From Deltaproteobacteria bacterium (GTDB taxonomy: Bacteria; Desulfobacterota; Desulfobacteria; Desulfobacterales; JAFDMD01): DNA of 46,244 nucleotides. Location: positions 1 to 46,244 of the forward strand of contig JAFDMF010000014.1 of NCBI GenBank assembly GCA_019306065.1. The letters are read 5' to 3'. Below are positions 37,609-46,244 of this stretch, piece by piece. Within the stretch, counting starts at the first letter, position 1; each line of letters starts with the position of its first letter. The translations under genes and the position numbers were made by a program. The notes beneath the pieces are model-generated. The model was given only the letters and a program-made list of their open reading frames with translations. It made no database searches and was not told the DNA's origin.

Positions 37609-38796
37609 ATGTCCTTTAGATATGTAGAAAATGAAAAATCCGCAAAAATAAAGGTTATCGGAGTAGGAGGCGCTGGTGGAAACGCCGTCAACAACATGAT
37701 CGCCGTCAATCTTGCCGGCGTGCAATTCATAACGGCTAATACCGATCGGCAGGCTCTTGAAATATCAAAAGCGCCCGTAAAAGTGCAGATAGGCAGCAAC
37801 CTTACCGAAGGGCTCGGAGCCGGCGCCGAACCAGAGGTAGGTAAAAATGCGGCGTTGGAAAGCAAAAATGAAATACAAGAAGCCATAGGGCAACATGTTC
37901 ACATGGCATTTATTACCGCGGGTTTCGGAGGCGGAACAGGAACCGGAGCCGCGCCGGTAATAGCCGAAATATGCAAAGAACTCGGAATATTAACCGTTGC
38001 CGTAGTAACCAAGCCCTTTAAATTTGAAGGCAAAAAAAGAATGCAGAAGGCAGAAGAGGGAATAAAAATCTTAAAAGATGTAGCTGATACGGTTATAACC
38101 ATTCCAAATGATCGTCTCAGAGGCTTGGCGTCTAAAAATGCCACCTTAATAGAAATGTTTTCACAAGCGGACGAAATACTTCTACATTCCGTAAAAGGAA
38201 TAACCGATCTTATAATGCTTCCCGGACTTGTAAACCTTGATTTTGCAGACGTTAGAACCACAATGAACAAAGCGGGCATGGCAATAATGGGAATAGGCAA
38301 GGCAGGCGGCGAAAATCGAGCCATAGAAGCCGCAGAAAAAGCAATATCCCATCCCCTGTTAGAAGACATTTCAATAGCTAACGCAAAAGGCGTTCTTATG
38401 AACATAAGCAGCACAAGCAGCTTAACAATGCAAGAGATGAGCGAAGCCTCCGACCGCATATACAAAGAAGTAGGAGATAAAGCGGATATTATATGGGGAG
38501 CCGTAATTGATGAAACAATGGGAGACGAAGTAAGCGTTACGGTAATTGCTACAGGAATAAATTCCGAGTTTGACAAGCAGGATTATCAAAAGAGCGACAA
38601 AATAAAACCAATTTTAAGCGCAAACGAAAAATCGGAAAATTTGGAAGAAGAACAGGATACCCCCGCTTACATCAGAAAACTTAAAACATCTAACCAAAAT
38701 TCAAAGCCGGACTATAAAGGAATATATACGCAGAGCGAAAATATTAACGAAGATGAATTGGATATACCTACATTTTTAAGAAAAAAGGCGGATTAA
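37609..38796 (+). CDS. ftsZ: Cell division GTPase FtsZ
   Basis: A 395-residue tubulin-like GTPase forming the Z ring. IKVIGVGGAGGNAVNNMI and GGGTGTGAAPV (residues 107-117) bind GTP; NLDFADVRTTM and the T7-like loop are present. The linker is short and acidic. The C-terminus carries two similar motifs, DTPAYIRKLK and the end DIPTFLRKKAD, the latter being the usual partner-binding peptide. The ribosome site AAAGGAGG before ATG is the strongest in the cluster, fitting high expression. Confidence 0.97.
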   Translation: MSFRYVENEKSAKIKVIGVGGAGGNAVNNMIAVNLAGVQFITANTDRQALEISKAPVKVQIGSNLTEGLGAGAEPEVGKNAALESKNEIQEAIGQHVHMAFITAGFGGGTGTGAAPVIAEICKELGILTVAVVTKPFKFEGKKRMQKAEEGIKILKDVADTVITIPNDRLRGLASKNATLIEMFSQADEILLHSVKGITDLIMLPGLVNLDFADVRTTMNKAGMAIMGIGKAGGENRAIEAAEKAISHPLLEDISIANAKGVLMNISSTSSLTMQEMSEASDRIYKEVGDKADIIWGAVIDETMGDEVSVTVIATGINSEFDKQDYQKSDKIKPILSANEKSENLEEEQDTPAYIRKLKTSNQNSKPDYKGIYTQSENINEDELDIPTFLRKKAD

Positions 38797-38998
38797 TCAA
38801 AATAGCTGGGTATAGCCGCTTGAATAAATTACCCTTGCATAGTTTTGCAACATTTTATATAAAAACAATGGTGCTTGATAACAAAAAATTTAAATGCGAA
38901 AATGCCGAGTATTAAAATTTTGGCATAACGCGAAAAAATAAAAAGTTATCCGAGAGTCTTTATAACCCAATTTACATATTAAAGAAAGGAACGTAATT

Positions 38999-39967
38999 AT
39001 GAAAAAAAGTTTTATTGGTATATTAATAGGATTAATCGCTATAGCCTTTATTTTTGCAGGCTCCGCTTATGCAGATAAAAAAAGAATAGTATTCAGCGGA
39101 GGCCCAGCAGGCGGAACATTTCAGGTAGTAGCTAATGCAATTCAGGTTTATGACCCTATAAAAAACCTTGAAGGCTATAACATCCAAGCTCAGTCTTCAG
39201 CAGGGTCAGTCGAAAATCTAAGAAAAATAAATTCCGGAAAATCTCATTTCGGCGTAGTATATTCAGGGCACATATGGCTTGGTAGAGAAGGAAAAATGAA
39301 AAACGATACCAACAAATATGAAAATGTTATGGCGGTTGCATATCTTTACGGCGCACCTGCCCAGCTCGTAATTAAAGCCGGCTCCGGCATAAAAAGCTGC
39401 AAAGATCTAGAGGGTAAAAAAGTAGGCGTAGGCAATGCCGGATCAGGCGCTTTTGCAAACTGCGAGATTTTCTTTACTCATCTCGGCATATGGGATAAAA
39501 TAAAAAGAAACGCTATGGGCTATAACGATGCGGCAAGCGCTTTCGGCAATAACCAGTTAGACGCTTTCTGGCTTTTTACCGCATTTCCAAGCGGCGCGGT
39601 TATTATGGCGGCTCAAACCAATGATATAGTAATGCTCGATCTTGAAGCCGATGCCGAAGCATCGGGTTTTTTTGAAAAATTCCCTTACTTTTCAAAAGTT
39701 GCCGTTCCCGCGGGAACATACAAAGGAGTAGATCAAGACACCCCGTCTTTTCAGGATTCCACGTTATTAGTAGCTAACAAAGATGTTGACCCCGAGCTCG
39801 TATATCAAATGCTCTCCTTAATCTATACAGACGAAGGGCTTGCTCATATGGTTCAACAAAAGAAAACATTCAAAGAAATGAAAATCGAAACAGGCGTCAA
39901 TGGAATCATAACCCCCTTACATCCTGGAGCTGAAAAATTCTGGAAAGAAAAAGGCATATTAAAATAA
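38999..39967 (+). CDS. TAXI-family TRAP transporter solute-binding protein
   Basis: A 322-residue periplasmic binding protein with a signal peptide (residues 1-25, IGILIGLIAIAFIFAGSAYA). Its mature start RIVFSGGPAGGTFQVVANAI and the later AQSSAGSVENLRKINSGKSH match the TAXI type, which delivers small organic solutes (often carboxylates) to TRAP permeases. No permease gene lies in this window, so it is an orphan here. ATG follows AAAGAAAGGAACG. It is separated from ftsZ by 202 bp and probably independently transcribed. Confidence 0.9.
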   Translation: MKKSFIGILIGLIAIAFIFAGSAYADKKRIVFSGGPAGGTFQVVANAIQVYDPIKNLEGYNIQAQSSAGSVENLRKINSGKSHFGVVYSGHIWLGREGKMKNDTNKYENVMAVAYLYGAPAQLVIKAGSGIKSCKDLEGKKVGVGNAGSGAFANCEIFFTHLGIWDKIKRNAMGYNDAASAFGNNQLDAFWLFTAFPSGAVIMAAQTNDIVMLDLEADAEASGFFEKFPYFSKVAVPAGTYKGVDQDTPSFQDSTLLVANKDVDPELVYQMLSLIYTDEGLAHMVQQKKTFKEMKIETGVNGIITPLHPGAEKFWKEKGILK

Positions 39968-39994
39968 AAAAATTATAAATCCATCCTTCCTCTA

Positions 39995-40033
39995 TAATCG
40001 GACGGCTTTTTGTAAAGTAAGTCCGTCCGATTA
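39995..40033. terminator. Inverted repeat after TAXI gene
   Basis: An 11-bp perfect stem (TAATCGGACGG / CCGTCCGATTA) encloses a 17-base loop containing CTTTTT. It lies 28 bp after the TAXI stop. No T-run follows the right arm on either strand, so it may be a weak or factor-dependent terminator. Confidence 0.45.
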
Positions 40034-40088
40034 AACCAAAAAACTCCGCAAATTTACTTTTATAATAAATTTTTAAAAAATTTTGACT

Positions 40089-41900
40089 ATGAAAAAAATT
40101 TTAACCCGCGTTATTTTTCTATTTATTCTTTTTTATCTTTCCGCTCCGCTTTCTTTTGCCAAGGATCCTAATCAGGAGATTATAATAAAATCTCATCAAG
40201 AAATGCAGCGGATGCACGAAAGAGAAAAAAAAAAACTACAGCGGCAAAAAAAAAAGCGCGAATTGCAAAAAGAGCTCCGTAAACTTATGGAGGATAGAAA
40301 CGCCTCGGACAACAATACATCAGAAGGAAATATTACCGGAAAACCGAAAGATTTCTTTATTAATAAAATACTCCTGCAAAATGCAACTCTAATAAACGAA
40401 CGTCAAAAAGAAAAACTTATATCTGGCTACATAAATAAACGGCTTACCATAAACGACATAAACGCCTTAATAATTGATATTACAAAATTTTATGTAAAAG
40501 CCGGTTATTCTACCGCAAGAGTTAAAATACTGCCGGATCAAAATTTCAAAAACGAAACATTAACCCTTCTAATAATAGAAAACATTATAGAAGAGATAAA
40601 AATAGGCGAAAAAGAGCAAACATTTAAAGATAAAATAAAAATTTTTACCGCATATCCTTTTTTAAAAGGAAAAAAATTAAATATCCGAGATATAGAACAA
40701 GGAGTAGAACAGTTTAACAGACTTGCTTCCAATAATGCGGTTATAGCGCTTGCTCCGAGCGCAAAAGAGGACGCATCCCAAATTATAATTACAAATAATC
40801 CTCAAGATACATTTAGGGCGAATATAACCTTTGATAACCAAGGGCAGAAATCAACCGGAGAAATAAGAAGAAAACTTACCTTAAACAAAGACAACCTTAT
40901 AGGCATAAACGACAACTTTACATTCAGCTATACCGAAGATAGCCAAAACGATAATAACAACAAATTTTCCAGAGCCTATTATACAGGTTTTTCATTTCCT
41001 TTCGGATACTGGACATTTTCCGGCTCCTACAGCTATTCCGAATACCTCCAAACAGTAAAAGGGTTTTTAACCTCGTTTCAAACATCCGGCAACAGCGAAA
41101 CGGCAGCTTTGGAAATAAAAAAGGTTATTTATAGAAATCAAACTACAAAAACCGCGTTAAATTCCTCCATCACCCTTAAAAGCGCCGAAAGCTACCTTGA
41201 AGATATTAAAATAGACACCGCATCCAGGAAACTATCCGTTTTAAAAGCCGAAATAAGCCACAACAGAAAAATCTTGAACGGCGTAGCCTCATTTGATCTT
41301 GCATATTACAAAGGACTTAAAAATTTTGCCGCAAAAGAAGACCCGTCGGACATAGCTTCTGACTCTCCGAAAGCTCAGTTTGAAAAATACGGTTTCGGTA
41401 TTACCTATTACAAGCCTTTTACCCTGTTTAATCAAAATACAATCTGGCAGCTTAATTTTTCCTCTCAATACAGCCCGGATATTCTTTTTAGTTCCGAAAA
41501 AATCAACATAGGAGACAGCTCCACAGTAAGAGGCTTTAAAGAAGACTCCATACAAGGAGACAACGGATTCTACTTTAAAAACGAAATCATCTTTAAAAAT
41601 CCGCTCCTTACAATATTTAAAGGTTTATTATCCAAATCAGACCTCTTTTTTGGAATAGACTCCGGATATGTTCGGGAAACTGCAGGAGTAAATTCCAATT
41701 TCGGCGAAGGCAAAGGAGGATTAACAGGCTGGGCATGCGGCTTAAGATATGACAATGACCCCTTTGCTTTTGATATTACATATTCCGAGCCAATCTATTC
41801 TCCCCATTTTATAGAAAAAACCGATTATCAGGTATATTTTTCGGTTACGTTCGGTTTGGATAATATATTCGATAAAGTTTATAGCCATATATTCGATTAA
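40089..41900 (+). CDS. Two-partner secretion transporter TpsB (FhaC/ShlB-like)
   Basis: A 603-residue outer-membrane transporter from ATG 40089 (a TTG six bases earlier is unlikely). A signal peptide (residues 1-25) is followed by a long charged helix (about residues 30-75), a plug-helix/linker with Asn-rich stretch, POTRA domains (about residues 80-230, with IVNKILL-like and YSTARVKILPDQN) and a beta-barrel. The VRGF motif of the barrel L6 loop is at residues 480-483 (STVRGFKEDSIQGDNGFY). It moves the downstream TpsA to the cell surface. Confidence 0.92.
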   Translation: MKKILTRVIFLFILFYLSAPLSFAKDPNQEIIIKSHQEMQRMHEREKKKLQRQKKKRELQKELRKLMEDRNASDNNTSEGNITGKPKDFFINKILLQNATLINERQKEKLISGYINKRLTINDINALIIDITKFYVKAGYSTARVKILPDQNFKNETLTLLIIENIIEEIKIGEKEQTFKDKIKIFTAYPFLKGKKLNIRDIEQGVEQFNRLASNNAVIALAPSAKEDASQIIITNNPQDTFRANITFDNQGQKSTGEIRRKLTLNKDNLIGINDNFTFSYTEDSQNDNNNKFSRAYYTGFSFPFGYWTFSGSYSYSEYLQTVKGFLTSFQTSGNSETAALEIKKVIYRNQTTKTALNSSITLKSAESYLEDIKIDTASRKLSVLKAEISHNRKILNGVASFDLAYYKGLKNFAAKEDPSDIASDSPKAQFEKYGFGITYYKPFTLFNQNTIWQLNFSSQYSPDILFSSEKINIGDSSTVRGFKEDSIQGDNGFYFKNEIIFKNPLLTIFKGLLSKSDLFFGIDSGYVRETAGVNSNFGEGKGGLTGWACGLRYDNDPFAFDITYSEPIYSPHFIEKTDYQVYFSVTFGLDNIFDKVYSHIFD

Positions 41901-41967
41901 CAAAAAAAATTTATAACCATTTTAACAAGTTAAACTTTATTAAAAATAAATTGTAAGAAGCGATACT

Positions 41968-44900
41968 ATAAAAAAATTAAAAATATTCATACTAATACTT
42001 GTAACATTTCAGTTAACATTTTTTCCTGCAATAATAAATGCGGGAGATATAGAGGTTGATAAAAGCGCGCCTGCATCGAATCAGCCAGGGATGGACAAAG
42101 CCCCAAACGAAGTTCCTTTAATAAACATAGTTTCGCCTTCCGCAAAAGGGGTGTCTCACAACAAATTTGAAAAATACAACGTCCAGAGCGAAGGAGTTAT
42201 ATTAAACAACAGCGTCGAAGTAGGACAATCCCAACTTGGAGGCATGGTTTACGGCAACCCCAACTTTCAGCACAATAAAATAGCCGCCGATATAGTATTA
42301 AACGAAGTAACTGGAGTAACCGAAACAAGCCTTTTGGGACATACCGAAATGTTCGGCAAATCTGCAGAATTTGTATTGGCAAACCCAAACGGAATAATAG
42401 TATCAGGCGCAGGATTTATAAACATTCCCCGCGTAACCTTATCAACCGGAACCCCGCAAATAGACGAGTTTGGAGATTTACAAGGGCTTAACGTTGACAA
42501 AGGCATGATACTGATAAACGAAGCCATGTTAAACGGCGAAAATATAGATGCTCTCGAGATAATATCTCGAACCGCAAAAATAGAAGCCGAAATAAGAGCG
42601 GGCAAAGAGCTCGGCATAAAGACCGGCAGAAACTATTACGATTATAAGGATAAAACCGTAACCCCAAAAGCCGACGACGGATCCGATAAGCCGATAGTGG
42701 CGATAGACGCCGCATTGCTCGGGGCAATGCATGCGGGGCGAATATTTTTAATAGCCACCGAAAAAGGAGTGGGAGTAAACTCGGAAAGCGGCATAGGAAC
42801 AAATATTGAAGACGTTACAATTACCGCAAACGGCGATGTAGTATATAAAAACGCCTCCGCAAAAACAGACATAAATATAGAGGCGACAGGCGATATAACC
42901 CAGCAAAATATAAGTTATGCGCAAGGAAGCCTAAATCTTTGGTCCGAGCAAAATATAGAATTAAACGGCGATACAATGTCCGGCGAAAATATCAATTTAA
43001 AAGCAGGCATTACCATTACTAATACCGGCAAATTGCTCTCTTTGGGAAGCGTCAACATAATAAAAGCCGAAACATTTGATAATACCGGCGCAAAAACAGC
43101 CGCGGCAAACGAAGTTATCTCTTCAAACACAAACAACGTAATAAATGAATCCGGTGAAATATATGCGGGTTCAAACATAAATTTTTTCGGGCTCAATCAA
43201 CTTAATAACAACCAAGGCTCCTTATTTGCAGACAGTCAAATCAACTTAGGCTTAAATACAAATTTTGAAATAATAGGAGGTTATTATGCTGCAGATAAAC
43301 TTAAAATAGAAGCCCCCAACATAACAAACAATACAAATCTGGACATGCAAGGAGAAATTTTTTTAAAAGCAAATACAGGCTCCTTTACAAACAATACCGA
43401 TAAAACAATAAACTCTTCGCAAGCGGTCAACATAGAAACCGCGGCAAAAATAAACAACAACGCTCAAATAAACTCCGAAAAAGATATCACCTTAAATGCG
43501 GACGCCGATATTCATAATAACCTCAATGCAACAATAACCGGCGGAGACGGCGAAACAATAATATCCGCCGCGCTAAATCTATACAATCAAAACCAGCTTA
43601 CAAGCGCGGGCAGCTTACATATAAATACATCCGGCATAGAAAACAAAGGGCAAATAGCCTCAGGGCAAGATATTGCAATAGAAACCGATACCTTACAAAA
43701 CAAAAAAGGCGGAGTTATATATGCAGGCAGCGGCATATCCATAAACGCTTCCGATTACATAGAAAATATAAAAGCAAATATACTTGCCGCAGGTTCTATA
43801 ACCATACAAAAAGCGGAAAGCCAAAACAACAACAGGGTAACCAATTATGTAGGGACAATAGAAGCCGGAGGAGACATAACAATAAATACAAATACCCTTG
43901 AAAATACAGGGGAAGACTCCGGAAATTATGAGGTTAGTCTTGTTCATATAGAAGGTCATCAGTGGAATTCCTACGGATTAATGGACGAATATGTCGTAAC
44001 ATCTACATTATACACCGATCCGTCTTATATAACCGCAGGTTCCGATCTTTTTATAAACAATGCAAACATACACAACTACGGAAGCGCAATAACAGCGGCA
44101 GGCGATATAAATATTGCGGGCGGAACCTTAAAAAACGAAACCGCCGCTATATCCGTTTCTTTAACGCCCCATAAACATTGGGGAAAAAAATGGGATTATG
44201 AAAAATGTTGGACAGGTCTGGGATTAGTTTGTGAAACGAGAAGAGCTTATCACGATTATTGGACTAATGGAACCGTAATAGCTTATTCTTATAACCCCGC
44301 TTTAATCCAGTCCGGCGGAGCAATGAATATTGATACGGCAAGCATAACAAATTCAAGCGACATAGGTTTTGAGCCGGTTAATACCGATTCCGGCTCGCAA
44401 GATATAACGGGGGATCCCGTAGAGGTTTCATACAATACAACGGCAACAGAAGATATAGGAGAAAACGGAATAAATATTGCCGATTTTGCAGATATTGAAA
44501 ACAGCGGGCTTTTTAAAATAAACGATTCGCCGGATCATCCCTATTTAATAGAAACAAGAATAAAATATATAAATTTAAACGACTTTTACGGCTCCGATTA
44601 TTTTTTAGGCAGAATAGGCTATAAGCCGGACAGAGATACAAAAATAAAATTTTTGGGAGACGCCTATTATGAAACCCAAATGGTAAAAAAGGCAATATTT
44701 GAAGCTACGGCAAAAAGGTTTTTACATAAGAGCATTACAACAGACGCCGAGCAGATGAAATATTTAATGGATAATGCGGTAAAAGCAAATAAAAATTTAG
44801 AAATTGCATTGGGAGTCGCATTAACCCCAGAACAGATAAAAGCTTTGGAGGAAGATATAATATGGTATGTGGAAGAAATAATAAACGGCGTAAAAGTTTT

Positions 44901-46244
44901 AGTTCCCCGCATATATCTTGCCTCTTTAACCCTTGAAGATTTGGAACCCGGAACCTCTACAATAAAAAGCGGCGGCGATATGACCCTCGCGGCAGAAGAG
45001 GAAATAACAAATACCGGCTCAATTCAAAGTAATGCCGATCTTATTATGGACGCAAAAAATATTACAAATAAAACAATAGGAAACGGAAAACAGGCGGAAA
45101 TAAAAGGCAAAGGAGTAGTATCTCTTACCGCAGAAAATAACATTATAAATCAAGGCGGGTATGTGGAAAGCGGCGAACTTTTGGCGTTAAAAACCGAAAC
45201 AGGAGATATAATAAACGAAACCCAAGTTTTTACCGAATCTTATGGCGGCGATATAAGATCCAAGATAGGCGCGCAAGCCGGGCTTGTATCAAAAGGAGAC
45301 ATGCTTATAGGCTCCGGCAACGATTTTATAAACAAAGCCGCAAATGTTAAAGCAAACGACAACGCGCAAGTTATTGCGAAAAATAATATTACCTTCGAGA
45401 CCATTCAACTAAGAAACAAAACAAACTATACCTACGGAGACGGTTATGCGGTAAGCGACCAAACCAAAAATATAGGCTCCTCCTTTGACATAGGCGGAAG
45501 CCTTGCAATGCAATCCGGCAACGACATTACTATAAAAGGAAGCGAATTAACCGTAGAAAAAGAAGCTTATATAAAAGCTAAAGAAAATTTTAACCTGCTT
45601 GCCGCAACAGACACAAGTTATTATAAAAGCGAAAGAACAGACAAAGGTTTTTTAAGTTCCGAAACTACTACGGAAGTAAGAGCCTCAACCGAAAATGTCG
45701 CTTCCGAAATGAATATAGGCGGAAATTTACAGGTTGTTACGGAGAAAAAAGATATAAATATAATAGGAAGCGAATTAGGCGTAACCGGCATTGCCGAGTT
45801 TGACGCAGGGGGAGATTTTAATTTAAAAGCCGGTTATAATACCAGTTTTTACGATAAAAAAACCGAAAAAAGCGGCTGGTTTACAGGCGGGTCCCTTTAT
45901 TCCAAAGAGATAGACATGAAAGGCAGAGGAGATAAAACAGCCGCCGATTCAGTATTAAATGCCGGAAACGTAATAATAAAAACAAAAAAAGATGCCCTTA
46001 TTGAAGGCAGCCAAATCAATACCGAAAATATTTACGCTAAAACCGAAGGCGACCTTACAATAACAAGCGCGCAGGAGGAAAGCTATGAATACAGCTTCCA
46101 TAAAAAAACAAGTATAGGTTTTGACAGCCTTGCTAAAACCATAGCTTTAAGCGTGATTAATCCGGCGCTTGGCTCCTTATATGCCGCGTCGCAGTCTAAT
46201 TTTGAAGGCGGCAGGCTCTCCTTTACATTAGCCGAAGGCAAATA
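41968..46244 (+). CDS. Two-partner secretion exoprotein TpsA (filamentous hemagglutinin type), partial
   Basis: An open frame of 1,425 codons without a stop to the window end. It begins with a signal peptide (KKLKIFILILVTFQLTFFPA) and a TPS domain (about residues 30-290) with VSHNKFEKYNVQSEGVILNN, the secretion motif NPNG at residues 139-142, and GVTETSLLGHTEMF. A long array of beta-helical hemagglutinin repeats follows. A Cys pair lies at about residues 747 and 755. The first codon in position to start the signal peptide is ATA (41968); no ATG, GTG or TTG lies between the upstream stop and the peptide. The C-terminal part, where a CdiA-type toxin would be, is outside the window. Confidence 0.88.
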   Translation, partial: MKKLKIFILILVTFQLTFFPAIINAGDIEVDKSAPASNQPGMDKAPNEVPLINIVSPSAKGVSHNKFEKYNVQSEGVILNNSVEVGQSQLGGMVYGNPNFQHNKIAADIVLNEVTGVTETSLLGHTEMFGKSAEFVLANPNGIIVSGAGFINIPRVTLSTGTPQIDEFGDLQGLNVDKGMILINEAMLNGENIDALEIISRTAKIEAEIRAGKELGIKTGRNYYDYKDKTVTPKADDGSDKPIVAIDAALLGAMHAGRIFLIATEKGVGVNSESGIGTNIEDVTITANGDVVYKNASAKTDINIEATGDITQQNISYAQGSLNLWSEQNIELNGDTMSGENINLKAGITITNTGKLLSLGSVNIIKAETFDNTGAKTAAANEVISSNTNNVINESGEIYAGSNINFFGLNQLNNNQGSLFADSQINLGLNTNFEIIGGYYAADKLKIEAPNITNNTNLDMQGEIFLKANTGSFTNNTDKTINSSQAVNIETAAKINNNAQINSEKDITLNADADIHNNLNATITGGDGETIISAALNLYNQNQLTSAGSLHINTSGIENKGQIASGQDIAIETDTLQNKKGGVIYAGSGISINASDYIENIKANILAAGSITIQKAESQNNNRVTNYVGTIEAGGDITINTNTLENTGEDSGNYEVSLVHIEGHQWNSYGLMDEYVVTSTLYTDPSYITAGSDLFINNANIHNYGSAITAAGDINIAGGTLKNETAAISVSLTPHKHWGKKWDYEKCWTGLGLVCETRRAYHDYWTNGTVIAYSYNPALIQSGGAMNIDTASITNSSDIGFEPVNTDSGSQDITGDPVEVSYNTTATEDIGENGINIADFADIENSGLFKINDSPDHPYLIETRIKYINLNDFYGSDYFLGRIGYKPDRDTKIKFLGDAYYETQMVKKAIFEATAKRFLHKSITTDAEQMKYLMDNAVKANKNLEIALGVALTPEQIKALEEDIIWYVEEIINGVKVLVPRIYLASLTLEDLEPGTSTIKSGGDMTLAAEEEITNTGSIQSNADLIMDAKNITNKTIGNGKQAEIKGKGVVSLTAENNIINQGGYVESGELLALKTETGDIINETQVFTESYGGDIRSKIGAQAGLVSKGDMLIGSGNDFINKAANVKANDNAQVIAKNNITFETIQLRNKTNYTYGDGYAVSDQTKNIGSSFDIGGSLAMQSGNDITIKGSELTVEKEAYIKAKENFNLLAATDTSYYKSERTDKGFLSSETTTEVRASTENVASEMNIGGNLQVVTEKKDINIIGSELGVTGIAEFDAGGDFNLKAGYNTSFYDKKTEKSGWFTGGSLYSKEIDMKGRGDKTAADSVLNAGNVIIKTKKDALIEGSQINTENIYAKTEGDLTITSAQEESYEYSFHKKTSIGFDSLAKTIALSVINPALGSLYAASQSNFEGGRLSFTLAEGK

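Noticed and set aside
38797-38998. Terminator after ftsZ
   Set aside because: Only a short ATGCC/GGCAT inverted repeat around 38901-38925 with no T-run was seen.
43962-44174. Plus-strand 70-codon frame inside tpsA
   Set aside because: It is in another frame from the long tpsA reading frame and has no ribosome site or family features.

Overview
The window is about 46 kb of an AT-rich (by eye roughly one third G+C) Gram-negative genome. A membrane-anchored tetraheme class III-type cytochrome c, a GTG-started type IV pilin, a hemA-ccsB-met8 heme/siroheme cluster, meso-DAP-type MurE and a two-partner secretion pair together suggest an anaerobic Desulfobacterota (deltaproteobacterial) lineage. 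No species can be named from the sequence alone.

Left part (1-18.75 kb, mostly minus strand). From right to left it holds the cytochrome with a Trm112-like zinc-ribbon protein, ftsY, a tRNA-Arg, a plus-strand Panacea-like antitoxin/PemK-like toxin pair and a rhodanese. Then come met8-ccsB-hemA, a deaminase, an AsmA-like protein and a pilin. Next are eno-pyrG, then a sugar-nucleotide block (SpsF-like transferase, aldo/keto reductase, class III aminotransferase, and pseG running off the window edge), probably for a nonulosonic-acid surface sugar. A VapC-type toxin-antitoxin pair and the remnant of a restriction-methylation enzyme sit inside that block.

Middle part (19.5-38.8 kb, plus strand). 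This is a nearly complete division and cell-wall (dcw) cluster: mraZ, rsmH, ftsL, ftsI, murE, murF, mraY, murD, ftsW, murG, murC, murB, ftsQ, ftsA, ftsZ. No ddl lies between murB and ftsQ. MraZ has a convincing operator of two TGGAT half-sites 10 bp apart. The cluster is interrupted between ftsW and murG by a cassette encoding TcmP (three-Cys-motif partner) and its three-Cys-motif partner of the DUF5131/Gp37-Gp68 type. That cassette lies between two exact 15-bp direct repeats and is followed by a decayed DUF6338-like gene. The partner gene and the DUF6338-like gene are shifted at poly-A tracts, whereas longer poly-A tracts in the essential dcw genes stay in frame.

Right part (39-46.2 kb, plus strand). 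An orphan TAXI-type solute-binding protein is followed by a two-partner secretion system: a TpsB (FhaC/ShlB-like) transporter and a TpsA hemagglutinin-type exoprotein of more than 1,400 residues that continues past the window. The only plausible start of tpsA is an ATA codon where ATG is expected.

Throughout, intergenic gaps carry a set of short modular repeats. Module A is a palindrome built on CGAGCGAAGCGAG, B is an AGCGGAGCAAACAAACTTG block, C is a TCTGAACCGCAGATTT block, and D is an ATTGTGTCT block. They occur in different combinations, including in gaps of the dcw cluster and at the ends of coding genes.
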